A stretch of DNA of 64,000 nucleotides from Kitasatospora sp. GP82 (GTDB lineage Bacteria; Actinomycetota; Actinomycetes; Streptomycetales; Streptomycetaceae): NCBI RefSeq assembly GCF_029892105.1, contig NZ_JARZAJ010000015.1:149934-213933 (forward strand), in the 5' to 3' direction. Shown here in pieces: positions 5,354 through 13,718 of this stretch. Under the pieces are notes generated by a model, which saw only the letters and a program-made list of their open reading frames with translations, did no database searches and was not told the DNA's origin. The position numbers and the translations under genes were made by a program. The stretch's first letter is position 1. Every line of letters begins with the position of its first letter.

Positions 5354-7690
5354 TCAGCCGACGGTGGCGTCCTCCGGCAGGATCGGGAGCCGTCCGACCG
5401 GCAGGCCGGTGGCGGCGCGTACGGCTGCGGCGACGGCCGCCGGGGCGACCACTGCGGGTACGGCGCTGACGGCCTTGGCGCCGAAGGTGGCGACGACGTC
5501 GCGTTCCTCCAGCAGGGCGGCGATCCTGACGTCGGGTGTGTCGAGAGCCGTCGGCAGGCGGTAGCCGGTGAGGGAGGGGTTGAGGATGCGGCCGCCCTCG
5601 GTGCGGAGGTCTTCGAGGAGGGCCAGGCCGATGCTCTGGGCGACCGCGGCCTCGATGCGGTCCTCGATCTGGCGCGGGTTGAGGGCGCGGCCGACGTCCT
5701 GGGCCACCGTCACATCGACGACCCGGACGGCGCCGAGCTCGATGTCGACGTCCACCACCGCGCGCATGGCGCAGAAGGCGATGGAGACGAAGGCGTCGCC
5801 CTGCCCGGACTCGTCCAGGGGCTCGGTGGGGTGGGGGCGGCACTGGGCGGTCGCCCACAGCTCCTTGCCCTCCAGGGCCTCGCTGACCGGCATCCCGAGG
5901 ACCCCGTCGTACGAGCTGATCTTGCCGTCGGCGATCGTGAGGAGTTCGACCGACATGCCGAAGTTGGCTGCGATCGGCTGGAGCAGCTGGTGGCGGACCA
6001 TCAGCGCGGCGCGCTCCACCGCACCGCCCGACACCCAGGTGTGCCGCCCGCGCGCGGACGGGCCCGCGGCCGACTGGTCGCTGTCCACCGGTGCGATGTA
6101 GACCTCGGAGACGCCCAGCACCGACTGGACGATCTGGCGGGCCAGCGTCGCGAAGCCCTGTCCGGAGTCGACGGCGGCGCAGATGACGGTCGCGTGGTCG
6201 CCGCTGACCCGCACCGTGGCGGTGGAGACCTCGTCCTCGCCCTCCGCGCCGAGCATGTGCACCATGCCGAGGGCGTAGCCGATGCCGCGCCGCACGGCGG
6301 CGGGGTCACCGGCACCGCCGGGGCCGCCGGGCAGCAGCCAGTCGGCCTCGGGGTCGTCGAGCGGCAGGGCGGGCAGCGGGGAGTCGGCGATCGCGTCCAG
6401 CAGGGCGGCGACCGGGGCGGGGCAGGTGACGGCCTGCCCGGTGGGCATCGGGTCACCGGTGGCCATGGCGTTGCGGCGGCGGATCTCCAGCGGGTCGACG
6501 CCCAACTGTGCGGCCAGCTGGTCGAGTTGGGACTCGTAGGCGAAGCAGGTCTGCAGGGCGCCCTCGCCGCGCATCCGCCCGGCGGGCGGGTTGTTGGTGC
6601 GGACGGCCCAGGCGTCCACGAAGACGTTCGGGCACACATAGGGCCCGACCGAGAAGGCGGCGGCGGCGGCCAGTGCCTCCGCCGAGACGTCGGCGTACGC
6701 GCCGCCGTCCAGCAGGATCTGGGCCTCGACCTTGACCAACCGGCCCTCGGCGTCCGCGTGGTGGCGGTAGCGCAGCAGGGCGGGGTGGCGGCTGGTGTGG
6801 GCGTGGAAGGACTCCTCGCGGGTGAGGGTCATCTTCACGGGACGGCCGGTGCGCAGCGCGAGCAGCGCGAGGGTGACCTGGAAGGAGAGGTCCTCGCGGT
6901 CGGTGGTGGCACCGGGCACGCCGGTGACGACCAGCCGGACCCGGTCGGGTTCGAGGCCGAGGCAGGCGGCGGTGCGGTCGCGGTCGCCGTGCGGATCGGT
7001 GGAGGAGAGGTGGAGTTCGACGCCGCCGTCCGGGCGGGGTACGGCCAGTCCGGCCTCGGCGCCGAGTGGGGCCGGGTCCTGGCGGCCGACCTGGTAGAGA
7101 CCCTCGACGATGATCTCGCCGACGGCCTCGGGGTCGCCGGTGCGCAGCGGCAGGTGCCGGAAGAGGTTGCCCTCGGGGTGCAGCGGTGGGACGTTGAACG
7201 ACTGCTCGGGGTCCGTGACCACTTCCAGCAGCTCGTACTCGACCCGGATCGAGGCGGCGGCGAGCCTCGCGGTGTCGGGGTGGTCGGCGGCGACGGCGGC
7301 GACCGGCTCACCGTGGTGGCGGACCACGCCGGAGGCGAGGATCGGCCGGTCGGCGACGATCGGACCCGACGGCGCGCCGTCGGGGATGCCTTCGGGGCCG
7401 AGGGGCAGGTCGGCGGCGGTGACCACGGCGTGCACACCGGGGAGGGCGAGCGCGGGGGTGGTGTCGATGGCGACGATCCGCGCGTGCGGGTGCGGCGAAC
7501 GCAGGACGGCACCCCAGAGCAGGCCCTCGGCCCACAGGTCGGCGGCATAGGGATAGATGCCGAGCGCCTTGGGGAGGGCGTCGTTGCGCAGGGCCGAGCC
7601 ACCGAGGCCGAAGGGCTCGGCGCCCTGCGCCTCCTCGGCGCCGGCCGGCGAGAGTTCGGCCGGCGAGGAGATGTCGGTCGGCGAGCTCAT
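5354..7690 (-). CDS. Xanthine dehydrogenase-type molybdopterin-binding subunit
   Basis: 778 residues from the ATG at 7690, which is preceded by GAGGTGG; an upstream in-frame extension to 7735 lacks support and falls in the duplicated mini-ORF region. Family features: an N-terminal a/b hammerhead domain (about residues 40-150, ALGIYPYAADLWAEGLLWGAVLRSP reduced here to its start), then the molybdopterin-binding core with RMRGEGALQ, SGQGFATLARQ and a C-terminal VAQDVGRALNP segment. It is the large catalytic subunit of a molybdenum hydroxylase, expected to bind molybdenum cofactor and hydroxylate a purine or other N-heterocycle. It is the last gene of the operon FAD subunit, 2Fe-2S subunit, two mini-ORFs, Mo subunit. 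Xanthine is the likely substrate given family usage in Streptomyces, but substrate residues were not resolved. Confidence 0.85.
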   Translation of the reverse strand: MSSPTDISSPAELSPAGAEEAQGAEPFGLGGSALRNDALPKALGIYPYAADLWAEGLLWGAVLRSPHPHARIVAIDTTPALALPGVHAVVTAADLPLGPEGIPDGAPSGPIVADRPILASGVVRHHGEPVAAVAADHPDTARLAAASIRVEYELLEVVTDPEQSFNVPPLHPEGNLFRHLPLRTGDPEAVGEIIVEGLYQVGRQDPAPLGAEAGLAVPRPDGGVELHLSSTDPHGDRDRTAACLGLEPDRVRLVVTGVPGATTDREDLSFQVTLALLALRTGRPVKMTLTREESFHAHTSRHPALLRYRHHADAEGRLVKVEAQILLDGGAYADVSAEALAAAAAFSVGPYVCPNVFVDAWAVRTNNPPAGRMRGEGALQTCFAYESQLDQLAAQLGVDPLEIRRRNAMATGDPMPTGQAVTCPAPVAALLDAIADSPLPALPLDDPEADWLLPGGPGGAGDPAAVRRGIGYALGMVHMLGAEGEDEVSTATVRVSGDHATVICAAVDSGQGFATLARQIVQSVLGVSEVYIAPVDSDQSAAGPSARGRHTWVSGGAVERAALMVRHQLLQPIAANFGMSVELLTIADGKISSYDGVLGMPVSEALEGKELWATAQCRPHPTEPLDESGQGDAFVSIAFCAMRAVVDVDIELGAVRVVDVTVAQDVGRALNPRQIEDRIEAAVAQSIGLALLEDLRTEGGRILNPSLTGYRLPTALDTPDVRIAALLEERDVVATFGAKAVSAVPAVVAPAAVAAAVRAATGLPVGRLPILPEDATVG

Positions 7691-7767
7691 GCGTCCACCT
7701 CGCTGCGCTCGGTGTTCGCTTCGCTCAATGCGCACCCCTCAATGATTCGCTCGCTCCGCTCGCTCAT
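7687..7767 (-). CDS. Mini-ORF B, 26 codons, duplicated copy within the molybdoenzyme operon
   Basis: The ATG at 7767 overlaps the stop of mini-ORF A (ATGA), and its own TGA overlaps the ATG of the molybdopterin subunit (ATGA). The encoded peptide begins MSERSERIIEGC and ends TERSEVDA. It is the second copy of a 77-bp tandem duplication. It may be a real peptide, a translational relay placing ribosomes at the next start (GAGGTGGACGC precedes each ATG), or simply a repeated intergenic unit. Not recognised as a known family. Confidence 0.4.
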   Translation of the reverse strand: MSERSERIIEGCALSEANTERSEVDA

Positions 7768-7843
7768 GCGTCCACCTCGCTACGGCCGGTGTTCGCTTCG
7801 CTCAACGCGCACCCGTCAACAATTCGCTCGCATCGCTTGCTCA
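7690..7843 (-). repeat. Tandem duplication of a 77-bp unit between operon genes
   Basis: Two adjacent 77-bp copies (7690-7766 and 7767-7843), each beginning at an ATGA junction and ending in GCGAGGTGGACGC before the next ATG. They are rich in GAGCGAAGCGA-type purine motifs. Copies differ at roughly a dozen positions, so the duplication is not very recent. Confidence 0.85.
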
Positions 7844-7844
7844 T
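7764..7844 (-). CDS. Mini-ORF A, 26 codons, first duplicated copy
   Basis: The ATG at 7844 overlaps the stop of the 2Fe-2S subunit gene (ATGA); the frame ends in a TGA overlapping mini-ORF B's ATG. The peptide begins MSKRCERIVDGC and ends TGRSEVDA. It matches mini-ORF B at 20 of 26 positions; GCALSEANT is identical in both. Several differences are synonymous or conservative (V/I, D/E), but K/E, C/S and G/E changes also occur. Function unknown. Confidence 0.4.
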   Translation of the reverse strand: MSKRCERIVDGCALSEANTGRSEVDA

Positions 7845-9142
7845 GCGTGGTCGTCCTCGGAGATGGAGGTCCCTCCGGCCGAAGGCTGGAGGTGGATGCC
7901 GTGGGCTGGGGTGGTGCCGTCGTAGCCCTCGTACCCGGCGGCGGTCTCCGCGTAGGCCGTGCCGTGCGCGGGGGTCGGGATGTACGGGGTGCCGTGGACG
8001 GGCGCGCCGTCGTAGACCGGGCCGTCGGCCGCGGTGCCATGGGCGGGGGTGGCCTCGTAGTGGCTCTGGCCGTACCCGGTGTCGTAGGCCGCGTCGTAGG
8101 GGGCCTCGTACGAGGACTGGGACTCGTAGGAGGAGTCGTACGGCGTGCCGTGCGCCGGGGTGGCGGTGTAGCCGGGGTAGGGCTCGTAGATACCCGTCTG
8201 GTGGACGGTGACGGTGCCGTAGTCGATGCCGACACCGGTGCCCGCCGTGGTGGGTTCGGCCGGGTACAGGGCCTCGGCCTCCACCCAGGCTTCGGAGTCG
8301 GCGTACAGCGGCATTTCCCCGGCCGGCGGCAGGTCGGCCGCGACCTGGGCGGACACGGGCGGCACGGGCTGGGGAGCCACCGGCTGGGTGGCCGACGGCT
8401 GGGCGATGCCGGTGTCCTCGACGGGGGCGGCGAGCGGCTCGGTGGTCTCGGGTGCCCCGGCAACGGGCTCCGCCGCCGGTTCGGCCACCGCCGCGTCCTC
8501 GCCGGTCTCCTCCTCGGTTCCGCGCGCCTCGGCGACGGCCTGCACCGCCGCCAGTACGCCCCGGTAGCCGGTGCAGCGGCAGAGGTTGCCGCAGAGCGCC
8601 TGGCGGGCCTCGACCTCGCTGGGCCGGTGATTGCGCTGGAGCAGGTCGTGCACGGCCACGGCCAGGCCGGGGGTGCAGTAGCCGCACTGGACGGCGCCCG
8701 AGTCGGCGAGCGCCTGCTGGACATCGCTGGCCGCGCCGCCCGCGGAGAGGCCCTCGACCGTGGCGATCTCGCTGTCGGAGGCGAGCGCGGCGGGTACCAG
8801 GCAGCCGGCCACCAGCTGACCGTCCACCAGCACCGAGCAGGCCCCGCACTCGCCCTGCTCGCAGCCGTCCTTGGCCCCGGCAAGGCCGAGTCGCTCGCGC
8901 AGCACGTAGAGCAGGCTCTCGCCGATCCAGGCGTCGGTGACGGGCCGTTCGAAGCCGTTGACGCGCAGGATGTACGAGGCGCAGGGCCGTCCGTCGCCGC
9001 CGAACTCGACCGGGCTGAAACCCAGCGGATCCAGCGGACCGGGTCCGCGCGGGTCGGCTTCGACCGGTCCTGAGCCGAGCCGGCCGGGGTCGACCGTGCC
9101 GGGGTCGATCGCGCCGGAGTCGATCGGGTCCGTCGTCGTCAC
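7841..9142 (-). CDS. Xanthine dehydrogenase-type [2Fe-2S] subunit with unusual C-terminal extension
   Basis: 433 residues, far longer than the usual 150-200 for this subunit. After a ~50-residue Gly/Pro/Asp leader comes the plant-type ferredoxin domain (Cys94, 99, 102, 114; CEQGECGAC) and the second [2Fe-2S] domain (Cys153, 156, 188, 190; CGYC...CRC). These two clusters relay electrons from the molybdenum centre to FAD. From about residue 205 the chain becomes acidic, then Ala/Pro-rich, then a Tyr/Ser/Gly-rich tail with several PAHGT or PVHGT repeats. GTG start at 9142 overlaps the FAD subunit stop by 4 bp (GTGA). The tail is not needed for the known chemistry and its role is unknown. Confidence 0.85.
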   Translation of the reverse strand: MTTTDPIDSGAIDPGTVDPGRLGSGPVEADPRGPGPLDPLGFSPVEFGGDGRPCASYILRVNGFERPVTDAWIGESLLYVLRERLGLAGAKDGCEQGECGACSVLVDGQLVAGCLVPAALASDSEIATVEGLSAGGAASDVQQALADSGAVQCGYCTPGLAVAVHDLLQRNHRPSEVEARQALCGNLCRCTGYRGVLAAVQAVAEARGTEEETGEDAAVAEPAAEPVAGAPETTEPLAAPVEDTGIAQPSATQPVAPQPVPPVSAQVAADLPPAGEMPLYADSEAWVEAEALYPAEPTTAGTGVGIDYGTVTVHQTGIYEPYPGYTATPAHGTPYDSSYESQSSYEAPYDAAYDTGYGQSHYEATPAHGTAADGPVYDGAPVHGTPYIPTPAHGTAYAETAAGYEGYDGTTPAHGIHLQPSAGGTSISEDDHA

Positions 9143-10017
9143 TTCAGCGCCCTTCCCAGTGCCCGTCGGGCCAGCACCGATACGGTACGCCGCAGCCGTG
9201 CGGCCAGTGCGCCCGCCCCCTCGGGGCCGTCCAGCGCACCGTCGGGGATGCAGGCCCCGGCCACGTACTCACCGAAGGCGGCAGCCGCCGCCGGGTCGAT
9301 CAGGGCGGCGCCCTCCTCGCCCCGGGCGTCCCAGTCGATGCACCCGGCGACCCAGGCCTCGGCCTCCAGCGGCCGCAGCGGTACGGGGGCGACGGCGCCG
9401 ACCGCACAGCGCACGGCGCGCCGGGCCGGGTCGAGCACGAGGGCGACGGAGGCGCTGGCCCTGGCCGGGCCGCTGCGGCCGGTGGCCTTGAGGAAGACCT
9501 GCGGGGCGTGCAGCAGCGGGACGCGCACCCAGGTGAGCAGCTCACCCGGGCGCAGCGGATCGAGGCCGGTGAGCAGGTGACTGATCGGCACCTCGCGGGT
9601 TCCGCCGGCGCGGGCGAGGGTGGCGGTCGCCTCCAGGACGGTGAGGACCGGGAGGGTGTCACCGGCGGGGGCGGCGGTGGCGATGTTGCCGCCGAGGGTG
9701 CCGACGTTGCGGATCTGCGGCGGGCCCGCGGTACGCGCCGCGTCGGCGAGGGCGGGGATGAGCGCGGCGAAGTCGGGGCGGTCCATCCGGGCATGGGTGA
9801 GTCCGGCGCCCAGGACGGCGGTGCCGCCGTCCTCGTAGCGCCAGCCGCGCAGTTCGGTGATCCGGCCGAGGCCGATCAGCGCGGCCGGGCGGAGCCGTCC
9901 GGCGTTGACGGCCTCCATCAGGTCGGTGGCTCCGGCCACCGGCACCGCGCCGGGGGTGGCGGCCAGTGCCTCGACGGCCTCGTCGAGCGAGGCCGGCAGC
10001 ATGATCGTCCGGTTCAC
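9139..10017 (-). CDS. Xanthine dehydrogenase-type FAD-binding subunit
   Basis: 292 residues from GTG 10017 (VNRTIMLPASLDEAV), the position where family similarity begins; GGTGGA lies 7 nt upstream. The frame is open further upstream but without conserved sequence. FAD-binding features: PVAGATDLMEAV near the N-terminus (pyrophosphate loop) and NVGTLGGNIATAAPAGD in the middle, both characteristic of the CoxM/XdhB flavoprotein domain, followed by the C-terminal CO-dehydrogenase flavoprotein domain. It passes electrons from the 2Fe-2S clusters to NAD+ or another acceptor. First gene of the operon. The start codon is the least certain part. Confidence 0.8.
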   Translation of the reverse strand: MNRTIMLPASLDEAVEALAATPGAVPVAGATDLMEAVNAGRLRPAALIGLGRITELRGWRYEDGGTAVLGAGLTHARMDRPDFAALIPALADAARTAGPPQIRNVGTLGGNIATAAPAGDTLPVLTVLEATATLARAGGTREVPISHLLTGLDPLRPGELLTWVRVPLLHAPQVFLKATGRSGPARASASVALVLDPARRAVRCAVGAVAPVPLRPLEAEAWVAGCIDWDARGEEGAALIDPAAAAAFGEYVAGACIPDGALDGPEGAGALAARLRRTVSVLARRALGRALK

Positions 10018-10086
10018 CAGGATTCCACCGTGCTCCACTTGCTCATCAACTGCTGGGCCCCGTCCCCGCAGTACAGCCTGGCCCGT

Positions 10087-10117
10087 AGGGTACGGGCGAT
10101 CGGTGCGGGTTGGGCAA
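10087..10117 (-). promoter_or_regulatory. Weak candidate promoter for the molybdoenzyme operon
   Basis: On the minus strand TTGCCC (10112-10117) and TACCCT (10087-10092) are 19 bp apart, about 70 nt upstream of the FAD subunit GTG. Only a moderate match to consensus. Confidence 0.3.
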
Positions 10118-10426
10118 CTCTGGCACACAAAGCGCGGTGATCATTTTCCGGCCTACGCGGGCAAGCTGGCGGAATCCCGGACGAATCCGGCCGGAGTCCG
10201 TCGTGATGCCGTCCGAACGGGATCGGATGGTCACCAGTTCTTGACGCGCCGCCACCCGGGCGAGTTCCCCGCACCGGCATTCCTGGGGGATCCATCTTCG
10301 CCCGGCCGGGCCCCCGTGTCACCGGCCCGGCGGATGATCTCGGTCGCATTTTCCGCCCTGGCGCGGGGGCGACTGGGCCGGCGGAGCAGAAGTGACACCT
10401 CCCGGGGCGCGGGGCGCACGTGCCGG
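10118..10426. other. Intergenic region between the molybdoenzyme operon and the GH20 remnant
   Basis: No convincing coding frame. The minus-strand sequence directly downstream of the GH20 stop codon does not continue hexosaminidase homology in any frame I could recognise. Several short GGCCGG dyads are present but no clear terminator. Confidence 0.5.
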
Positions 10427-11020
10427 TCAGAGCGCCGGCGGCGGGACGGGCTCGAAGCGGTTCTCGATCCGCCAGCCCGGGTCGTCGCTCAGATGCAGGT
10501 GCAGGACGTTGAGCTTGTGCACGGCCATCAGGCCGAGGAAGCGCAGCACGTCCGCCTTGGGCGGGAAGTACCGGGAGACGTCCAGCAGGACGCCGCGCCA
10601 GCCGAACCTGGGGGCGTCCTCGATCTCGCAGACCGGCAGCGCCCAGCCGGTGCGGCGCAGCGGCGTCCGCCGGTAGGCGTCGGGGCCGAGCAGCTGACGC
10701 AGGGTCTGGGCACCCCAGAGCGCCCCGGCCGGGCCGCCTGCGGTGATGACGGCGCGCCGGTCGGCGACGGTCAGCCGGTACGCCTCCGGGGCGAGAGCGG
10801 TGTCCTGGCGCAGTTCGACGGCGTCGGCCGTACCGGCCGAGCCCGGGCGCAGCGGCAGGCCGGTGGCGGCGGTGAGGGCGGACCTGAGCCAGGACTCGGC
10901 GTCCTCCAGGCCGGCTTCGGCGGTCAGCATGGTGGCCGGTCCGAGGGGGAACTCCTCGGCGGGCTGTGCCCGGACAGCACGCAACGGGGCAGGGACGGGA
11001 TCCACAGGGATGTCAGCCAT
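10427..11020 (-). pseudogene. Truncated GH20 beta-N-acetylhexosaminidase
   Basis: 197 residues from ATG 11020. The N-terminal part matches the chitobiase domain 2 fold that precedes GH20 catalytic domains (EAYRLTV...GGPAGALWGAQTLRQLL). It then enters the catalytic barrel: FGWRGVLLDVSRYFPPKADV, KLNVLHLHLSDDPGWRIE. The frame stops about 50 residues into the barrel, before the Asp-Glu catalytic pair, so the product cannot be an active hexosaminidase. Family members are normally around 500 residues. The following sequence does not resume the homology, so this looks like a deletion remnant rather than a frameshift. RBS is poor; GTG or ATG alternatives upstream exist. Confidence 0.7.
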
Positions 11021-11082
11021 GCGGACCATCCCGCCCCGCGCGGGCAGTATTGGCATAGACCACTGACCGGTACGGCCAGGGG

Positions 11083-11358
11083 CTACTGCTCCCCGTCGCC
11101 ACCCTGCGGCTTGTCGATCCCCTCGAAGATCTCCTTGCACATCGGGCAGACCGGGTACTTCTTCGGGTCGCGGCCGGGCACCCAGACCTTGCCGCAGAGC
11201 GCCACCACGGGAGTGCCCGACAGGGCGCTCTCCATGATCTTGTCCTTCTGGACATAGTGGGCATAGCGCTCGTGGTCGCCGTCCCCGCTGGACACCTGGG
11301 GGACGGGCTCGACCAGGGTGCCGGTGCCGAGGCCGCGCTCGGGCTCAAGAGTGCTCAT
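11083..11358 (-). CDS. DUF3039 family protein
   Basis: 91 residues from ATG 11358 (MSTLEPERG). It contains the conserved actinobacterial DUF3039 core: an HERYAHYVQKDKI segment, VVALCGKVWVPGRDP, and a CPMC pair. With the Cys of ALCGK these suggest a small zinc-binding site. Cytosolic, no signal peptide. It is a conserved neighbour of yqgE and murA in Streptomyces. Function is unknown. The longer frame to 11514 lacks conservation. Confidence 0.85.
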   Translation of the reverse strand: MSTLEPERGLGTGTLVEPVPQVSSGDGDHERYAHYVQKDKIMESALSGTPVVALCGKVWVPGRDPKKYPVCPMCKEIFEGIDKPQGGDGEQ

Positions 11359-11435
11359 AGGTGCCAAGTCTATGGGGGCGGCTCTCGACCGGGCCAGCAC
11401 GTCGAGGGGCGGGTCCGCTCGCCCGGTCCAGGGGG

Positions 11436-12005
11436 TCAGTTCAGCGTCGGGTCGTCGGGGTAGGTGGCGAGTATCGCGAGCGGGCCGCGCTGCCGGCGCA
11501 GCACCGAGCGCCACAGCCGCTCGGGGTCGGGGCAGAAGATGTCGCCCGGCTCGGCGTCCACCAGGTGCCAGGCGCCCTCGGCGACCTCGTTCTCCAGTTG
11601 TCCCGGCGACCAGCCCGAGTACCCGGCGAAGACCCGCAGACCGCCCAGCTCCCCGGCCAGGATCTCGGGCGGCGCCTCCAGGTCGACCAGCCCGATCGCC
11701 CCGTGCACCCGCCGCCAGCCGAGCGGCTCGGCCTGCCCGGGCTCGCCCGGCACCACCGCGACGGCGAGCGCCGAGTCGAGCGCCACCGGACCGCCCTGGA
11801 AGACCACCGAAGGCCTACCGGCCAGGTCGGCCCACCCGTCGAGCACGCTGCCCACCTCGATCGGGGTGGGTCTGTTGAGCACCACGCCGAGCGCGCCCTG
11901 GGCATCGTGGTCGAGCAGCAGCACCACCGACCGGAGGAAGTTCGGGTCGGTCAGTACGGGCGTCGCGACAAGGAGTCGGCCGGTGTGCGAGAGGGCCGGT
12001 GTCAT
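11436..12005 (-). CDS. YqgE/AlgH family protein (UPF0301)
   Basis: 189 residues from ATG 12005 (GTG at 12011 is an alternative two codons upstream). The sequence has the family's hallmark pieces: GRLLVATPVLTDPNFLRSVVLLLDHD near the start (shown here as the conserved N-terminus), GVVLNRPT, FQGGPV, and a central FAGYSGWSPGQLE. The protein is soluble and roughly the standard length. YqgE proteins are widespread but their biochemical role is unresolved. It is divergent from murA, with a 282-bp region between them. Confidence 0.9.
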   Translation of the reverse strand: MTPALSHTGRLLVATPVLTDPNFLRSVVLLLDHDAQGALGVVLNRPTPIEVGSVLDGWADLAGRPSVVFQGGPVALDSALAVAVVPGEPGQAEPLGWRRVHGAIGLVDLEAPPEILAGELGGLRVFAGYSGWSPGQLENEVAEGAWHLVDAEPGDIFCPDPERLWRSVLRRQRGPLAILATYPDDPTLN

Positions 12006-12287
12006 GCCCACATGATCCCGCAGTCGGGGCTCCGGCGGGCGCCCAACACGAAACCCCGCAGCGGCCGACGAACACTCGTACGGCCCAACCCGACCGCCGC
12101 GTCGCGCCCGCAGAGAGCACGATCACCAATAGGGCGCAAGGGAACCAATCACCCGGCCATTACCATCTACAGGTGGTGTGGCCCCCTGTCTCGATCGAGC
12201 CATGGTTGCCGCGTGCCTGCTGCCACTCGTACAGCGCCTCCGCAGGCCCCTGCCCCTTCCCCATGGCATCCCGTGATTGCGAGAACG

Positions 12288-13628
12288 ATGACCGACGACC
12301 TGCTGCTGGTCCACGGCGGTAACCCGCTGGAAGGCGAGATCCAGATCCGCGGAGCGAAGAACCTGGTCCCCAAGGCCATGGTCGCCGCACTGCTCGGGCA
12401 GGGCCCCAGCAGACTGCGCAACGTCCCCGACATCCGGGATGTCAAGGTCGTGCGCGGGCTGCTCCAGCTGCACGGTGTGACGGTGCGCACCGGTGACGAG
12501 GACGGCGAGCTCATCCTCGACCCCTCGCACGTGGAGAGCGCCAACGTCGCGGACATCGACGCGCACGCCGGCTCCTCGCGGATCCCGATCCTGTTCTGCG
12601 GCCCGCTGCTGCACCGCCTCGGCCACGCCTTCATCCCCGGGCTCGGCGGCTGCGACATCGGCGGCCGGCCGGTGGACTTCCACTTCGAGGTGCTGCGCCA
12701 GTTCGGCGCCACCATCGAGAAGCACCCGCAGGGCACCTACCTGGTCGCCCCGCAGCGGCTGCACGGCACCAAGATCGAGCTGCCCTACCCCTCGGTCGGC
12801 GCGACCGAGCAGGTGCTGCTGACGGCGGTGCTCGCCGAGGGCGTCACCGAGCTGCGCAACGCGGCTGTGGAGCCGGAGATCGTCGACCTCATCTGCGTGC
12901 TGCAGAAGATGGGCGCGATCATCTCGATGGGCACCGACCGCACCATCCTGATCACCGGTGTGGACGAGCTGGGCGGCTACAACCACAACGCCCTGCCGGA
13001 CCGCCTGGAGGCCGCTTCCTGGGCCTGCGCCGCCCTGGCCACCAAGGGCGACATCTACATCCGGGGCGCCCGCCAGATCGAGATGATGACCTTCCTCAAC
13101 ACCTTCCGGAAGGTCGGCGGCGCCTTCGAGGTGGACGACGAGGGCATCCGCTTCTGGCACCCGGGCGGCGAGCTCAAGGCGATCGCCCTGGAGACGGACG
13201 TGCACCCCGGCTTCCAGACCGACTGGCAGCAGCCGCTGGTGGTCGCACTGACCCAGGCCACCGGCCTGTCAATCGTGCACGAGACGGTGTACGAGTCGCG
13301 CCTCGGCTTCACCGGCGCGCTGAACCAGATGGGCGCGCACATCCAGCTGTACCGCGAGTGCCTGGGCGGCACCCCCTGCCGCTTCGGTGCCCGTAACTTC
13401 CAGCACTCCGCGGTGGTCTCGGGCCCGTCCAAGCTGATCGGCTCCGAGCTGGTCATCCCGGACCTGCGCGGCGGCTTCTCGTACCTGATCGCGGCGCTGG
13501 CGGCCGAGGGCACCTCGACCGTGCACGGCATCGACCTGATCAACCGCGGCTACGAGAACTTCATGGCCAAGCTGCGCGACCTCGGCGCCCACGTCGAGCT
13601 GCCCTCCGAGGAGCTCGTCACGGCCTGA
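12288..13628 (+). CDS. murA: UDP-N-acetylglucosamine 1-carboxyvinyltransferase MurA
   Basis: 446 residues. It catalyses the first committed cytosolic step of peptidoglycan synthesis, transfer of enolpyruvate from PEP to UDP-GlcNAc. The substrate-binding Lys24-Asn25 pair is in RGAKN. The PEP-binding loop carries the catalytic cysteine (Cys122, GGCDIGGRPVD), so fosfomycin sensitivity would be expected. The internal duplication typical of the EPSP-synthase fold is intact to the C-terminus. ATG 12288 is chosen (MTDDLLLVHGG); GTG 12273 is in frame and possible. No strong Shine-Dalgarno is visible. A strong terminator follows at 13650. Confidence 0.95.
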   Translation: MTDDLLLVHGGNPLEGEIQIRGAKNLVPKAMVAALLGQGPSRLRNVPDIRDVKVVRGLLQLHGVTVRTGDEDGELILDPSHVESANVADIDAHAGSSRIPILFCGPLLHRLGHAFIPGLGGCDIGGRPVDFHFEVLRQFGATIEKHPQGTYLVAPQRLHGTKIELPYPSVGATEQVLLTAVLAEGVTELRNAAVEPEIVDLICVLQKMGAIISMGTDRTILITGVDELGGYNHNALPDRLEAASWACAALATKGDIYIRGARQIEMMTFLNTFRKVGGAFEVDDEGIRFWHPGGELKAIALETDVHPGFQTDWQQPLVVALTQATGLSIVHETVYESRLGFTGALNQMGAHIQLYRECLGGTPCRFGARNFQHSAVVSGPSKLIGSELVIPDLRGGFSYLIAALAAEGTSTVHGIDLINRGYENFMAKLRDLGAHVELPSEELVTA

Positions 13629-13649
13629 CCAAGCGCCGTACAACGACCG

Positions 13650-13681
13650 ATGGCCGGTCTCCCCGAGGGGAGACCGGCCAT
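13650..13681. terminator. Bidirectional terminator between murA and hupA
   Basis: ATGGCCGGTCTCCCC pairs with GGGGAGACCGGCCAT in a perfect 15-bp stem with a minimal loop. It serves convergent murA (+) and hupA (-). Confidence 0.9.
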
Positions 13682-13718
13682 CACCGTCTTGGTGGACGAG
13701 GCTCCGCAGAGCCTGACG

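Noticed and set aside
10014..10349. Short minus-strand frames upstream of the FAD subunit
   Set aside because: Arg/Pro-rich composition without ribosome binding sites or recognisable motifs.
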